This document shows, piece by piece, positions 36,665 through 46,097 of a stretch of DNA of 64,000 bases; position 1 is the first letter of the stretch, and each line of letters starts with the position of its first letter. The notes beneath the pieces are model-generated. The model saw only the letters and a list, made by a program, of their open reading frames with translations. It was not told the origin of the DNA and searched no databases. The stretch covers positions 5,326,501 through 5,390,500 of the forward strand of contig NZ_CP121471.1 of the NCBI RefSeq assembly GCF_033954835.1, written 5' to 3'. This DNA is from Thiorhodovibrio frisius (GTDB taxonomy: Bacteria; Pseudomonadota; Gammaproteobacteria; Chromatiales; Chromatiaceae). A program made the position numbers and the translations under genes.

Positions 36665-37166
36665 GTTCGATGCCTTCTGGTGCCAGAACTGGCACCGGCG
36701 CTCCAGCCAGTATCGGCTGATGCAGCGCGGTTTCGCCATCATCAGCCGGCTTGGTGACGGGATCTTCTGGTACGGCCTGATCGCCTTTTTCGTGCTCTTC
36801 GACGGCCTGGACGGGACACGCGCCGGCCTGCACATGCTGGCTACCAGCGTCGTTGTCATGGCTCTGTACAAGTCGCTCAAACACAGCACTCGGCGGGAGC
36901 GACCCTGCAATGCCAACATCGGCATCCACGCCGTGGTCGCACCGCTGGACCGCTACAGCTTTCCCTCGGGCCATACCATGCATGCGGTCGCCTTCTCGAC
37001 TGTCGCGCTCTTCTACTATCCGCATCTGGCCTGGCTGCTGGTGCCCTTGACATTACTCATCGCCGCCTCACGCGTGGTGCTGGGCCTGCATTACCCAAGC
37101 GATGTCATTGTCGCCTCCGGCCTCGGCCTCGGCATCGGCTACGGGAGCCTGAAACTGCTGGCCTGA
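36636..37166 (+). CDS. PAP2 family membrane phosphatase
   Basis: Starting at 36636 (GGAG upstream), the 176-residue protein has four to five membrane helices and all three PAP2 motifs: KSLKHSTRRERP, PSGHT and SRVVLGLHYPSDV. Such enzymes dephosphorylate phosphatidate, phosphatidylglycerol phosphate or isoprenoid diphosphates. It is the last gene of the lipid cluster, where it could supply diacylglycerol or recycle a lipid carrier. Confidence 0.87.
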   Translation: MRALWQRLTKFDAFWCQNWHRRSSQYRLMQRGFAIISRLGDGIFWYGLIAFFVLFDGLDGTRAGLHMLATSVVVMALYKSLKHSTRRERPCNANIGIHAVVAPLDRYSFPSGHTMHAVAFSTVALFYYPHLAWLLVPLTLLIAASRVVLGLHYPSDVIVASGLGLGIGYGSLKLLA

Positions 37167-37211
37167 GCAACCCCGCGAGCGCAGCCCAAGCCAACACGCA
37201 TTTTCAAGGGG

Positions 37212-37613
37212 TCAACTCACATTCGGCGGGATCAAACCCTCCCGCACCTGGATCCATTCTGGGGTAAAGACAAAGACGCTGATCGCGACCGCATCGCCGC
37301 GCAGAATTTTCTCCTCAAGCGCAGGGTCAACATCCACCCGCGCGCTTTGCCACAGCTGCCGCTGCGACGCGCTGACAAATGTCTGATCAGCCGAATCCAG
37401 CGCATCACGGCGCTTGAACCTGTGATAATTCGCGCGGTCCTGGGCCAAAATGGCCCTGACAGTGGTCAGCCGCACGCCTTTGGAGTTGAATCGATCCTGA
37501 TCGGAAATCACGCAATCGTAGAGATCCAGCCCGTCATAGGCATGCGCTTGCAGACTCAACACCAAACAGGCAAGCATAAACAACAAAAACAACGGCCTTT
37601 TACAATTTTGCAT
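37212..37613 (-). CDS. Small secreted hypothetical protein
   Basis: A perfect GGAGGT sits 7 bases before the ATG at 37613. The 133-residue protein has a signal peptide (RPLFLLFMLACLVLSLQAHA) and a short mature domain starting YDGLDLYDCVISDQDRF. No family is recognised. The frame is open upstream, but the ribosome-binding site and signal peptide settle the start. Confidence 0.7.
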   Translation of the reverse strand: MQNCKRPLFLLFMLACLVLSLQAHAYDGLDLYDCVISDQDRFNSKGVRLTTVRAILAQDRANYHRFKRRDALDSADQTFVSASQRQLWQSARVDVDPALEEKILRGDAVAISVFVFTPEWIQVREGLIPPNVS

Positions 37614-37707
37614 GCGTTCGACCTCCGTGGGTTTGTTCTCGACTGAGCAATTATTAACGGATACTACCAGCATAAAACCATCGCATGACCGCCTAGTCTG
37701 CCGCCCT

Positions 37708-40700
37708 TCAAGGATCTGACCCGAGCGGCATCCCCTCCACCTTCTGATCCAACTGCAAACGTGCATCAGCGCGTCCGGCAAAGACGCGCAGATCCTCAAA
37801 GATCATCTCCCAGCAGCGCGGGCCGATCAGTCCGGTGTCGCCCTCAAGGTGCATGCGCATCAGGATACCGCCGCGCTGGCGCGAGATTTCCAAGGCAATT
37901 TCCACCGGACCAGGCTCCTCAGCAGCCGGTTGCACCTGCGCCAGTCGGCCACTTGAGCGGACGTGGATAGCCAGCCTGAGTTCAATGAGATTGGTCGCAA
38001 GTGCCGGCGTCCGGGATTCGACCCGGCTCAGCACACAGCCAGGCGTGCGGCAGCGCTCGCGCATGGCGAAGGACAACTCACGCTCCACAAAAACGCCGAT
38101 GGCCTGCTCGATATTGCGCAGCCGTCGCTCTCCGGCGCGCACCCGTCGCGGATAAAGCGCCTGATCGCGCAATTGCTTTTCAATCGCCTGGCGCAGGCGG
38201 TCGTAGGCTTTTGGCAGCGCGCCACTGTGAAAGCCCCGATACAAAATCCCGCGCATGGTCTCGCCATGACTGCCGATCACCGCAGGCTCGAGCGCCTGTT
38301 CAATTTGGCGTGCATCGGCTCCGCTCAGGGCAACGCCATGATTCGCCTGATAGAGCTTCCAGTTCTCTTTCAGCTCCCAGACGATAAAACCAAAGAGCCC
38401 AGGCAGCAGCAAGATGGTCAGAGTCACCAGAGGAATGGTGATCACGCCCGGCAAGACTGAGCCTGTCAGTTGCAACATAAAGGCGGTAGTGCTAGGCAAG
38501 AAGGGCAGCATCAGTTTGTGACCGACAGTGACAACAGGGAAGTGCTTGACCGGGTTGACCTGAGGCTCCACCAGCACCGTGATGTAAAACTGTAGCAGCG
38601 ACTCGGCAAGCACCCACAGGGGGGCGGCCAGCGCTTTGACCAAGAAGCCGCCGATGGGCTCGTGAAGATGATGCATCAGCCCTTCTTCCACCCGGTGCAG
38701 GCCCTGGGCGATACGCCGCATGGCCTCCTTAAAGGCATACAGCAGTTGCTGGATCAGCCCCAACACCAGGGTCTGGTTGATGCGCCTTTGCATCTGAACC
38801 AGATAAGTCACCAGATTGTCGATAAAACGCCGCCCGGACGCAGTGTTGCGCGCCAAGGTGCCAAGCGCAAAGGCCAGCCCAAGCAACCAGAAACCGGGCT
38901 TGATGGGGACCTCCTCAACCAGCACCGCCAGCGCGATGATGGGCGTCAGTGGCAAGATGCCAAACAGCATGGGCTGGATCAGATTGCGCGCCAGGCTGCG
39001 AAACAGGCCAGTGCCGAGCAGCCCGGCAAGGGGTGGCCAATGCAAGAGTCGCCGGGGAGCCTGGATCAGCAGCAGGTCGAACAGAGTCCGGCTGCCGTGC
39101 CAGGTGGCCAGCAGCACATGGCGACCAATATCGGTGTACAGCACCAGATTGGTTAGGGTGCCACCGGCGGTGACCGCGAGCAATGTCGCGAAATGCAGGC
39201 TGCGATCATACTCCGGCAACATATGCAGCAGCAGATCGACGCTCTTGAGCCCCAGGTAGGTGGCACCGAAGGGCACCAGGATATGCCGCAGAATGGCGCG
39301 CCCAGGGCGGGTGCCGAACAGGGGCGCGGAGAGCTGCTGCAAACCTTTAATGTAAAGCTCACCCGGCCGATAGACCCCGGGCAGGGCGTGCGCGGCGGTG
39401 CGGTCGAAGCGGTGCAGGCGATCACCACGAAAGAACTCCTCGAGCGTCGGGTCCGGCAGGCGCAGCACATTGCGCGCGACAATATCGCGCACATCGGTAA
39501 ACTTCAGGTGCCGGCGCTGCTTGATCACATCCAGCAATTCGCCGCGCATCTTGTTCGCGGCAACGCGCTCGCGGTGATTGCGCGGCACAAAGTCGGCCTC
39601 ACGCATCGCCTGCGTCAAACGCGGCATCAGTTGCTCTTCCAACCGCTGGCTGAAACGCTCGTGCATCTGCTCAAGCAGGCAACCAAAGCGCTCGAGTTCA
39701 TGCAGCGGCCAGTCGAGGTCGTCCAGGCGCGCGCGCGCGATTTGCAACGAACGCAGACAGTGCAGCGGCGCCTGAAAAGGCAGAATTTCGCGCAGGCGGA
39801 TATGCCCACGACTCGCCAGCCAGCCCCAAAGGCGCAGCCGATAGTAGTCATCGCGGGTTTCACACAGGACTTTCTGCAGCTGGCTTAGCACCGCGCGCGC
39901 GACTGGCGATGCGCTGGCCCCGCGATCTTCCGCCGCCAGACGCTCCACCAGGGTGCCAAGCTGCCCCGCCGCCGCCGGCCGCAGGCCGACTCTGGCGGCC
40001 AGTTCGGCAGCCAGGCTCTGTTCGCAGTCACTCTCGCGCGCCGCCAGCCCCTGGCACAGATCACCAGCAGACCCACCGCAGAACTGCATCAGCCGCAGTA
40101 GCAGCCGACGCGCATCGGCCAGATGCACCAGCGCGGTGGCGAAGCGTCCCCGCATCTCACTGCGATTGGCAGCTGCCACGGCATGCCGGAACAACCCCAG
40201 CCCGGCGCCAAGCCAGACGCGCGAGGGCGAACGGCGCGGGCGATTCTGCAACCGCTCGAAACTGGGCGCGAACAACACCCGCCCAAACAAACGGCTTAAG
40301 CGGGCGCTCAGGCTGTCCCACTGGCGGGCGATGAAATCCCGTTTGCGCTTCAGCCGTGAGGCTTCAGTCAGCGCATTGAGACAGCGTGCCTCGAACTCCG
40401 CACCCAGGGAGTCCGGTACCGCCTGCTCAAAGACGCGCCCAACCACCGGCGGTGGCGCATGCGCCGCCAGGGCATGCACCGCCCGCTGGGCTGGCTGGTA
40501 ATCCGGGTCGCGATCACCGCGCGTCAGGCCACCGGGCAAAAGCGGCCAGGGCTCAGGCGGCAGCTCGCCGGGACCGGGCCGGGTTTTTTGCAACAGCGGA
40601 GGCAGAATTACTGCCCCCGCCGGAGCACTAAAAGGCGGCGGCAGTTCAAGACCGCTGGCCAGCAGCCAAGCGTCGACCTGCGACCAGTCATGCACCGCCG

Positions 40701-41301
40701 GAAAACAAAAGGCACGGGACCCAGGTGCGAAATAGCGCAGCCGCACCACCCGGGCGACAAAGCTGCGACAGATCAGGGCGTCATCCCAAATCTGGAGCGT
40801 CAAGCCGTCGTGGTCAAGCACCTCACGCAGCTCAGCAAAGCCATGCTCGCCGACCAGGTCTCGCAGCGCCTCAGCGCCAAATTCCTGGTCAGCGCCGGCT
40901 TGATCGCGCGCCATCTGCCAGGCGCGGGCAACCTCGGCCTCGAAGGAGCGTGCCCAGTATTCGTGGCGCAGCCGACTAAAGGCCGCTCTATCTGCGCCCT
41001 GAGCGCGCGGCGACGGCAGCAACACCACGTAGGGCGGCAGTTTCAGCCCCTCAATGACTGACAGGGCCTCGGGGTTTTCGGTCTCTAGCCCGAACAGAAA
41101 GTCCTCGCGTCGCATCAAGTAATAGGGCAACTCGGGAATCGACACCCCATGCTGATGGACGCCAAGCTGCTCCTCGATCAGCCGCTCGATCGCGCGGGCA
41201 TGGAACAGAAACACACCCTCTGCCGGGTTCAGGACCTCTTGGCGAAAGTCCTTGGCGCTCGCGATGGCATGCCCCATTCCAATGGGCTTGTTGTCAGTCA
41301 T
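37708..41301 (-). CDS. Giant membrane protein of unknown function
   Basis: The 1,197-residue protein starts at 41301, where GGAG lies 7 bases upstream. Residues 1-640 are soluble, Arg- and Leu-rich and mostly helical. About 670-985 contain roughly eight hydrophobic segments, separated by amphipathic stretches (for example EAMRRIAQGLHRVEEGLMHH). The last 200 residues are soluble again. No catalytic motif or known domain is recognised. It stands alone, with putP divergent upstream. The coding pattern is consistent throughout with no stop, so it is a real gene. Confidence 0.75.
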   Translation of the reverse strand: MTDNKPIGMGHAIASAKDFRQEVLNPAEGVFLFHARAIERLIEEQLGVHQHGVSIPELPYYLMRREDFLFGLETENPEALSVIEGLKLPPYVVLLPSPRAQGADRAAFSRLRHEYWARSFEAEVARAWQMARDQAGADQEFGAEALRDLVGEHGFAELREVLDHDGLTLQIWDDALICRSFVARVVRLRYFAPGSRAFCFPAVHDWSQVDAWLLASGLELPPPFSAPAGAVILPPLLQKTRPGPGELPPEPWPLLPGGLTRGDRDPDYQPAQRAVHALAAHAPPPVVGRVFEQAVPDSLGAEFEARCLNALTEASRLKRKRDFIARQWDSLSARLSRLFGRVLFAPSFERLQNRPRRSPSRVWLGAGLGLFRHAVAAANRSEMRGRFATALVHLADARRLLLRLMQFCGGSAGDLCQGLAARESDCEQSLAAELAARVGLRPAAAGQLGTLVERLAAEDRGASASPVARAVLSQLQKVLCETRDDYYRLRLWGWLASRGHIRLREILPFQAPLHCLRSLQIARARLDDLDWPLHELERFGCLLEQMHERFSQRLEEQLMPRLTQAMREADFVPRNHRERVAANKMRGELLDVIKQRRHLKFTDVRDIVARNVLRLPDPTLEEFFRGDRLHRFDRTAAHALPGVYRPGELYIKGLQQLSAPLFGTRPGRAILRHILVPFGATYLGLKSVDLLLHMLPEYDRSLHFATLLAVTAGGTLTNLVLYTDIGRHVLLATWHGSRTLFDLLLIQAPRRLLHWPPLAGLLGTGLFRSLARNLIQPMLFGILPLTPIIALAVLVEEVPIKPGFWLLGLAFALGTLARNTASGRRFIDNLVTYLVQMQRRINQTLVLGLIQQLLYAFKEAMRRIAQGLHRVEEGLMHHLHEPIGGFLVKALAAPLWVLAESLLQFYITVLVEPQVNPVKHFPVVTVGHKLMLPFLPSTTAFMLQLTGSVLPGVITIPLVTLTILLLPGLFGFIVWELKENWKLYQANHGVALSGADARQIEQALEPAVIGSHGETMRGILYRGFHSGALPKAYDRLRQAIEKQLRDQALYPRRVRAGERRLRNIEQAIGVFVERELSFAMRERCRTPGCVLSRVESRTPALATNLIELRLAIHVRSSGRLAQVQPAAEEPGPVEIALEISRQRGGILMRMHLEGDTGLIGPRCWEMIFEDLRVFAGRADARLQLDQKVEGMPLGSDP

Positions 41302-41416
41302 CGGGTTCTCCGGCGCTCGGCCCAACTGCTGTGCATCGTGATCAGTCTGGCACGCCTGACATCATCGGCTGACTTGCCAGAACGGCGCCGAACGGGGCAT
41401 GCTTCCTATACCAACC

Positions 41417-41540
41417 GCAAATGGTTTTCGGTTTTGGGTCGGGTGACGGACACGGGGGTCTCGGCGGCAGGACGCCGCCGGGAAGCCTCCATGGATGGAT
41501 TCACGGCGTCCCCGGTGGCCGTCACCTGGCCCAAAACAAC
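41417..41540 (+). repeat. Inverted-repeat mobile-like element, copy A
   Basis: Imperfect inverted arms GTTTTGGGTCGGGTGACGG (41431-41449) and its complement at 41519-41537 (17 of 19 matching) bracket a 69-bp centre. The first 50 bp are nearly identical to an element at 53.6 kb on the opposite strand, while the centres differ. It has no coding capacity. Size and arms fit a MITE- or REP-like sequence, and the RNA could fold into a long hairpin. It fills much of the 336-bp giant gene-putP gap. Confidence 0.75.
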
Positions 41541-41637
41541 AAGAAATTCCAAAGAGTTTCGATATATCAGGTTACCCGAGCCGCACTGGTGCGCGGCCCG
41601 ATTGTCGATCAAGCTTAACAAGCACAATCCTTTTCTG

Positions 41638-43155
41638 ATGCAGAATTCCATTTCTTTCGCCGTCGCCGTTACCTTTTTTCTCTACCTGCTGCTGATGCTC
41701 GGCATCGGCCTCTGGGCCTGGCGCCGGACGCATGACTCTGCCGATTACTTTCTTGGCGGGCGCCAACTTGGACCCTGGCCGACAGCGCTCTCCGCCGGAG
41801 CCTCGGACATGAGCGGCTGGCTCCTGCTCGGGCTGCCGGGCTTTGCCTTCACCTCCGGGCTGCAATCCCTGTGGCTTGCGGGCGGACTGCTGCTCGGCAC
41901 CTGGCTCAACTGGTTGGTGGTCGCAAGAGCGCTGCGCCAGTTTACCGCCGAGGCCGATGATGCCCTGACAATTCCTGAGTATCTGGCCAATCGCTTCGGC
42001 GACCCGAATCATGCCCTGCAAGCGATCGCAGCACTCTTTATTTTGCTGTTTTTTCTGTTTTATACCAGTTCCGGCTTAGTGGCTGGCGGCAAGCTGTTTG
42101 AAACGCTCTTTGGGCTGGATGCCGGTCTCGCCACCGCCATCGGCGCCTTGGTGATTATGTCCTATACCTTGACCGGTGGCTTCCTGGCGGTATCCTGGAC
42201 CGATCTGGTGCAAGGGCTGCTGATGCTGGCCGCACTGCTGCTGGTGCCGGTCATCGCCATGCAAGCGGACGACGGCTTTCTGGCCATGCAGACCCGGCTG
42301 CATGCCGATCATCCTGCACTGATGTCACTCTGGAGCAACGACAAGGGCGAGCCGCTCGGGCTGATCGCCATCATTTCCCTGGCTGCCTGGGGGCTCGGGT
42401 ATTTCGGTCAGCCGCATATTCTGGCGCGCTTCGCCGGCATTCGCGATCAGCAGGCGGTGCCGGCTGCGCGGCGCATTGCCGTGACCTGGACCGCACTCAG
42501 CCTAGCCGGTGCCGTGCTGGTCGGGCTGGCCGGCTTGGTCTGGGTCGACAGCCATCTGGGCGGCGAACTGGCCGATGCCGAGACCATCTTCATGGTGCTG
42601 GTCGAGGCGCTCTTCCACCCGATCATCGCCGGTGTGCTGCTGGCGGCCATTCTCGCAGCCATCATGAGCACGGCGGACTCGCAGTTGCTCGTGTCCTCCT
42701 CAGCCCTGACCGAGGACCTGTATCGCCAGTTATTTCGCCGGCAGGCTAGTACCAAGGAGATCGTGCTGGTCGGGCGCCTCGCCGTGGTGGCGCTCGCGCT
42801 GGTCGCGCTGCTGCTGGCGCTTGAGCCCGACAATAGCGTGCTCGGGCTAGTCGCCTACGCCTGGGCCGGATTTGGCGCCGCCTTCGGCCCTGTGCTGGTG
42901 CTTTCGCTCTACTGGCGCGGCATGACGCGGGCAGGTGCGCTGGCTGGCATCATTGCCGGCGGTGTTACCGTGGTGGTGTGGAAAGCACTGGAGGGCGGGA
43001 TTTTCGAACTCTATGAGATCGTCCCGGGCATCCTGGCCGCAACCCTGGCGGTTGTCATTGGCAGCCGTTTGAGCGCGCCAACGGCACCGGACATTCTCGC
43101 GCGCTTCGAGCGCTTCCGCATCGCCAGCGATGCGCCCGCAGCGGCTGGCCGCTAG
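41638..43155 (+). CDS. putP: Sodium/proline symporter PutP
   Basis: The 505-residue, roughly 13-helix SSS-family transporter carries YFLGGRQLGPWPTALSAGASDMSGW (shown in part) and GLGYFGQPHILARFAGI, which are typical of PutP. It imports proline with Na+. I start at the Met at 41638, which fits family length; the frame is open further upstream through the inverted-repeat element. No strong ribosome-binding site is visible. Na+ coupling fits an organism with Nqr. Confidence 0.92.
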   Translation: MQNSISFAVAVTFFLYLLLMLGIGLWAWRRTHDSADYFLGGRQLGPWPTALSAGASDMSGWLLLGLPGFAFTSGLQSLWLAGGLLLGTWLNWLVVARALRQFTAEADDALTIPEYLANRFGDPNHALQAIAALFILLFFLFYTSSGLVAGGKLFETLFGLDAGLATAIGALVIMSYTLTGGFLAVSWTDLVQGLLMLAALLLVPVIAMQADDGFLAMQTRLHADHPALMSLWSNDKGEPLGLIAIISLAAWGLGYFGQPHILARFAGIRDQQAVPAARRIAVTWTALSLAGAVLVGLAGLVWVDSHLGGELADAETIFMVLVEALFHPIIAGVLLAAILAAIMSTADSQLLVSSSALTEDLYRQLFRRQASTKEIVLVGRLAVVALALVALLLALEPDNSVLGLVAYAWAGFGAAFGPVLVLSLYWRGMTRAGALAGIIAGGVTVVVWKALEGGIFELYEIVPGILAATLAVVIGSRLSAPTAPDILARFERFRIASDAPAAAGR

Positions 43156-43171
43156 AGTCGACCGAGTCGCG

Positions 43172-46078
43172 ATGAACCACCCGGCACCAACAACCCCAAA
43201 CGAGAATCACTGGCAAGACTGGCTCGCCTGGGCCGCCGAAGCCGGCATCCAGTTGCCCGAAGATGCCGAGTTCTGCCGCGCGCGAGAACGGGTCTGGGCC
43301 AGCAGCGAGTATGTCGCCCTGAGCGCCGCGCGCCATCCGCAGATTTTTGCGGCCCTTCTCGCTGGCGACGATCTCAAGCGCGTCTATGGGGCCACGGCCA
43401 TGGCCACCGCACTGCGCGACGCCCTGGCCGGCGTGGACGATGAAGCCGCTCTGACCAGCGCCCTGCGCCAGTTCCGCCGCGCCCAGATGCTGCGCATCAT
43501 CTGGCGCGATCTGGCCGACTGGGCCAGCCTGGACGAAACCCTGGCGGACTTGAGCGCCTTGGGCGATGTCTGCGTGCGCGAGTCCCTGGCCCTGCTCGAG
43601 CCCTGGCTGCATGCCGAACTTGGCAAGCCCATCGGCGAGGATGGCACCCCGCAGCGGCTGATCGTGCTGGCCATGGGCAAGCTCGGCGCCGGGGAGCTCA
43701 ACTTATCCTCGGATATCGATCTAATCTTTGCCTACCCCAGCCGCGGCCAAGTGCAAGAAGGCCCCCGGTCGCTAACCAACGAACAATTCTTCACCCGCCT
43801 GTGCCAGCGCCTGGTCAAGTTGCTCGAAGCGCAAACGCCCGAGGGCTACGTGTTTCGGGTCGACACCCGCCTGCGCCCGTTCGGCGATGCCGGGCCGCTG
43901 GCCATGCACTTCGACGCGCTCGAGACCTATTACGAGTCCCATGCGCGCGAGTGGGAGCGCTACGCCATGATCAAGGCGCGGGTCATTGCCGGGCCCACGC
44001 AGGCCGGAGCCGAGCTGATGGACATGCTGCGGCCCTTCGTCTACCGGCGTTATCTGGATTTCGGCGCCATCGACTCGCTACGCCATCTCAAAAGCCTGAT
44101 CGATCAGGACGTGCGCCGCAAAGGCATGGCCGACAACATCAAGCTCGGCCCCGGCGGCATTCGCGAGATTGAATTCATCGGCCAGTCGTTCCAGCTCATT
44201 CGCGGCGGACGCGAGCCTGAACTGCAAGTGCGCCCCATTTTGCAGGTGCTCCAATGCCTGAGAGAAAAGGGCCTGCTCGAATCCGAGGTGGTGGCGGACC
44301 TGACCGACGCCTATCACTTTCTGCGCCTGACCGAAAATCGTCTGCAAGCCTGGGCCGACCGCCAGACCCACAGCCTGCCGACGCGCGCTGCCGACTGCGA
44401 GCGTCTCGCGCAGTCGTTGGACTTCGCCGACTGGCCGAGCTTTCTCGCCCAACTCAATCATCACCGCACGCTGGTGCAACAGCACTTCGACGAGGTGTTT
44501 GCTGATCCTGCCAGCGCAGCACCGAACGCCGAAACCGACCTGAGCCGGCTGTGGACTGACCCGCCAGAGGAGACCACCGCCACCGCACAACTGCGCCAAG
44601 CCGGCTTTCACCAGCCCGAACGCGCCTGGCAACGCCTGGAGCAATTCCGCCACAGCGTGCAGCGCAAAGGTCTCGGACAGATCGCGCTGCAGCGGCTGAA
44701 ATCCCTGATGCCATGCCTGCTTGAGCAGATCGCCAGCTGCCAAGCCAGCGCCACCGACGCCGAGGCGTCCCCAGATCTGACCCTCGAGCGGGTGCTCCAT
44801 GTGCTTGATGCCATCCTTGGGCGCACCGCTTACCTGTCGTTGCTGGTCGAACGGCCCGATGGCCTGAACCTGCTGGTGCGCCTGTGCGCCATGAGCCCCT
44901 GGTTTAGCGAGCGCACCGCGCGCGCTCCGCTGCTGCTCGATGAACTGCTCGACGCCCGCCGCCTGTTCGCCCCCCTGCATCGCGCCGATCTCGATGCTGA
45001 GCTCGACTCCCTGCTCGGCCCGCTTGCAAGCGACGATCTCGAACAACCCATGGAGCGTCTGCGCCAGTTCGCCCAAGGCAATCAGCTCAGAGTCGCCGCC
45101 GCCGACATTACCGGCGCCATCCCGCTGATGGTGGTGAGCGACTACCTGAGCGAAATCGCCGAGGCCGCAGTCACGCGCAGCCTGTGTCTGGCCTGGGATG
45201 GTCTGCGCCAGCGCCATGGCGTCCCTGCCGGGCGCGACGCACAACAGAACGGCTTTCTGGTGCTGGGCTACGGCAAACTTGGCGGCATCGAGCTTGGCTA
45301 CCACTCCGACCTGGATCTCGTCTTTCTCTACGATGGCGAGGGCGCCACAGAGGCCACCGAGGGCGAGCGCCCGGTCACCGCCGCGCAGTTTTATATTCGC
45401 CTGGGCCAACGGCTGATCCATATCATGACCACGCCGACCTACTCGGGCGTGCTCTATGAGATCGACATGCGCCTGCGCCCGGACGGCCAGAAAGGCATGA
45501 TCGCGCGCTCGCTCGACGCCTTCGCCAACTACCAGCGCGAGGAGGCCTGGACCTGGGAGCACCAAGCCCTGGTGCGCGCCCGCCCGGTAGCCGGCGACCC
45601 GCAACTAGCCGAGCGCTTCGCCGAGGTTCGGCGCGAAATCCTGCGCCTTAAACGCAACCCCGACAAGGTGCGCGCCGAGGTGCGCGAGATGCGCGCGAAA
45701 ATGCGCGCCAATCTCGACAAGAGCAATGCACAGCAATTCGACCTCAAGCAGGGTCGCGGCGGTATTGCCGACATCGAGTTTATGGTTCAATACGCCGTGC
45801 TGCGCTGGGCGGCACAATACCCCGAGCTGACCGACTGGACGGATAACATCCGCCTGCTGGAAACCCTCAAGCGGCTCAACCTGTTACCCGGCGACGCAGC
45901 CGAAGTGCTGACGGAAGCCTACAAGTCCCTGCGCGCCGCCTATCATCGCAATGCATTAAGAGACGCGCCCGGGCGAGTGGCCAACGACCAACTCATCACC
46001 GAGCGCGGGCGCGTCGAGCAACTCTGGCGCAGCCTGATGGACGAGACCGCCGCTAACTCAGATGGGGGCGCGAAATGA
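43172..46078 (+). CDS. glnE: Glutamine synthetase adenylyltransferase / deadenylase
   Basis: The 968-residue protein has two nucleotidyltransferase halves, each with its catalytic motif (LSSDIDLIFAYP in the deadenylating half, YHSDLDLVFLYD in the adenylating half) and linker helical domains. It controls glutamine synthetase in response to PII and glutamine. An ATG 42 bp upstream, inside putP, is an alternative start. The next gene is ilvE, as in several gammaproteobacteria. Confidence 0.95.
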   Translation: MNHPAPTTPNENHWQDWLAWAAEAGIQLPEDAEFCRARERVWASSEYVALSAARHPQIFAALLAGDDLKRVYGATAMATALRDALAGVDDEAALTSALRQFRRAQMLRIIWRDLADWASLDETLADLSALGDVCVRESLALLEPWLHAELGKPIGEDGTPQRLIVLAMGKLGAGELNLSSDIDLIFAYPSRGQVQEGPRSLTNEQFFTRLCQRLVKLLEAQTPEGYVFRVDTRLRPFGDAGPLAMHFDALETYYESHAREWERYAMIKARVIAGPTQAGAELMDMLRPFVYRRYLDFGAIDSLRHLKSLIDQDVRRKGMADNIKLGPGGIREIEFIGQSFQLIRGGREPELQVRPILQVLQCLREKGLLESEVVADLTDAYHFLRLTENRLQAWADRQTHSLPTRAADCERLAQSLDFADWPSFLAQLNHHRTLVQQHFDEVFADPASAAPNAETDLSRLWTDPPEETTATAQLRQAGFHQPERAWQRLEQFRHSVQRKGLGQIALQRLKSLMPCLLEQIASCQASATDAEASPDLTLERVLHVLDAILGRTAYLSLLVERPDGLNLLVRLCAMSPWFSERTARAPLLLDELLDARRLFAPLHRADLDAELDSLLGPLASDDLEQPMERLRQFAQGNQLRVAAADITGAIPLMVVSDYLSEIAEAAVTRSLCLAWDGLRQRHGVPAGRDAQQNGFLVLGYGKLGGIELGYHSDLDLVFLYDGEGATEATEGERPVTAAQFYIRLGQRLIHIMTTPTYSGVLYEIDMRLRPDGQKGMIARSLDAFANYQREEAWTWEHQALVRARPVAGDPQLAERFAEVRREILRLKRNPDKVRAEVREMRAKMRANLDKSNAQQFDLKQGRGGIADIEFMVQYAVLRWAAQYPELTDWTDNIRLLETLKRLNLLPGDAAEVLTEAYKSLRAAYHRNALRDAPGRVANDQLITERGRVEQLWRSLMDETAANSDGGAK

Positions 46079-46097
46079 AACCTGGAGACATCGAAAC

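Noticed and set aside
41149-41637. Upstream extension of the putP frame
   Set aside because: It reads through the giant gene's N-terminus and the inverted-repeat element; family length supports the start at 41638.
44078-45604. 508-codon frame antisense to glnE
   Set aside because: Shadow of glnE with no domain resemblance.
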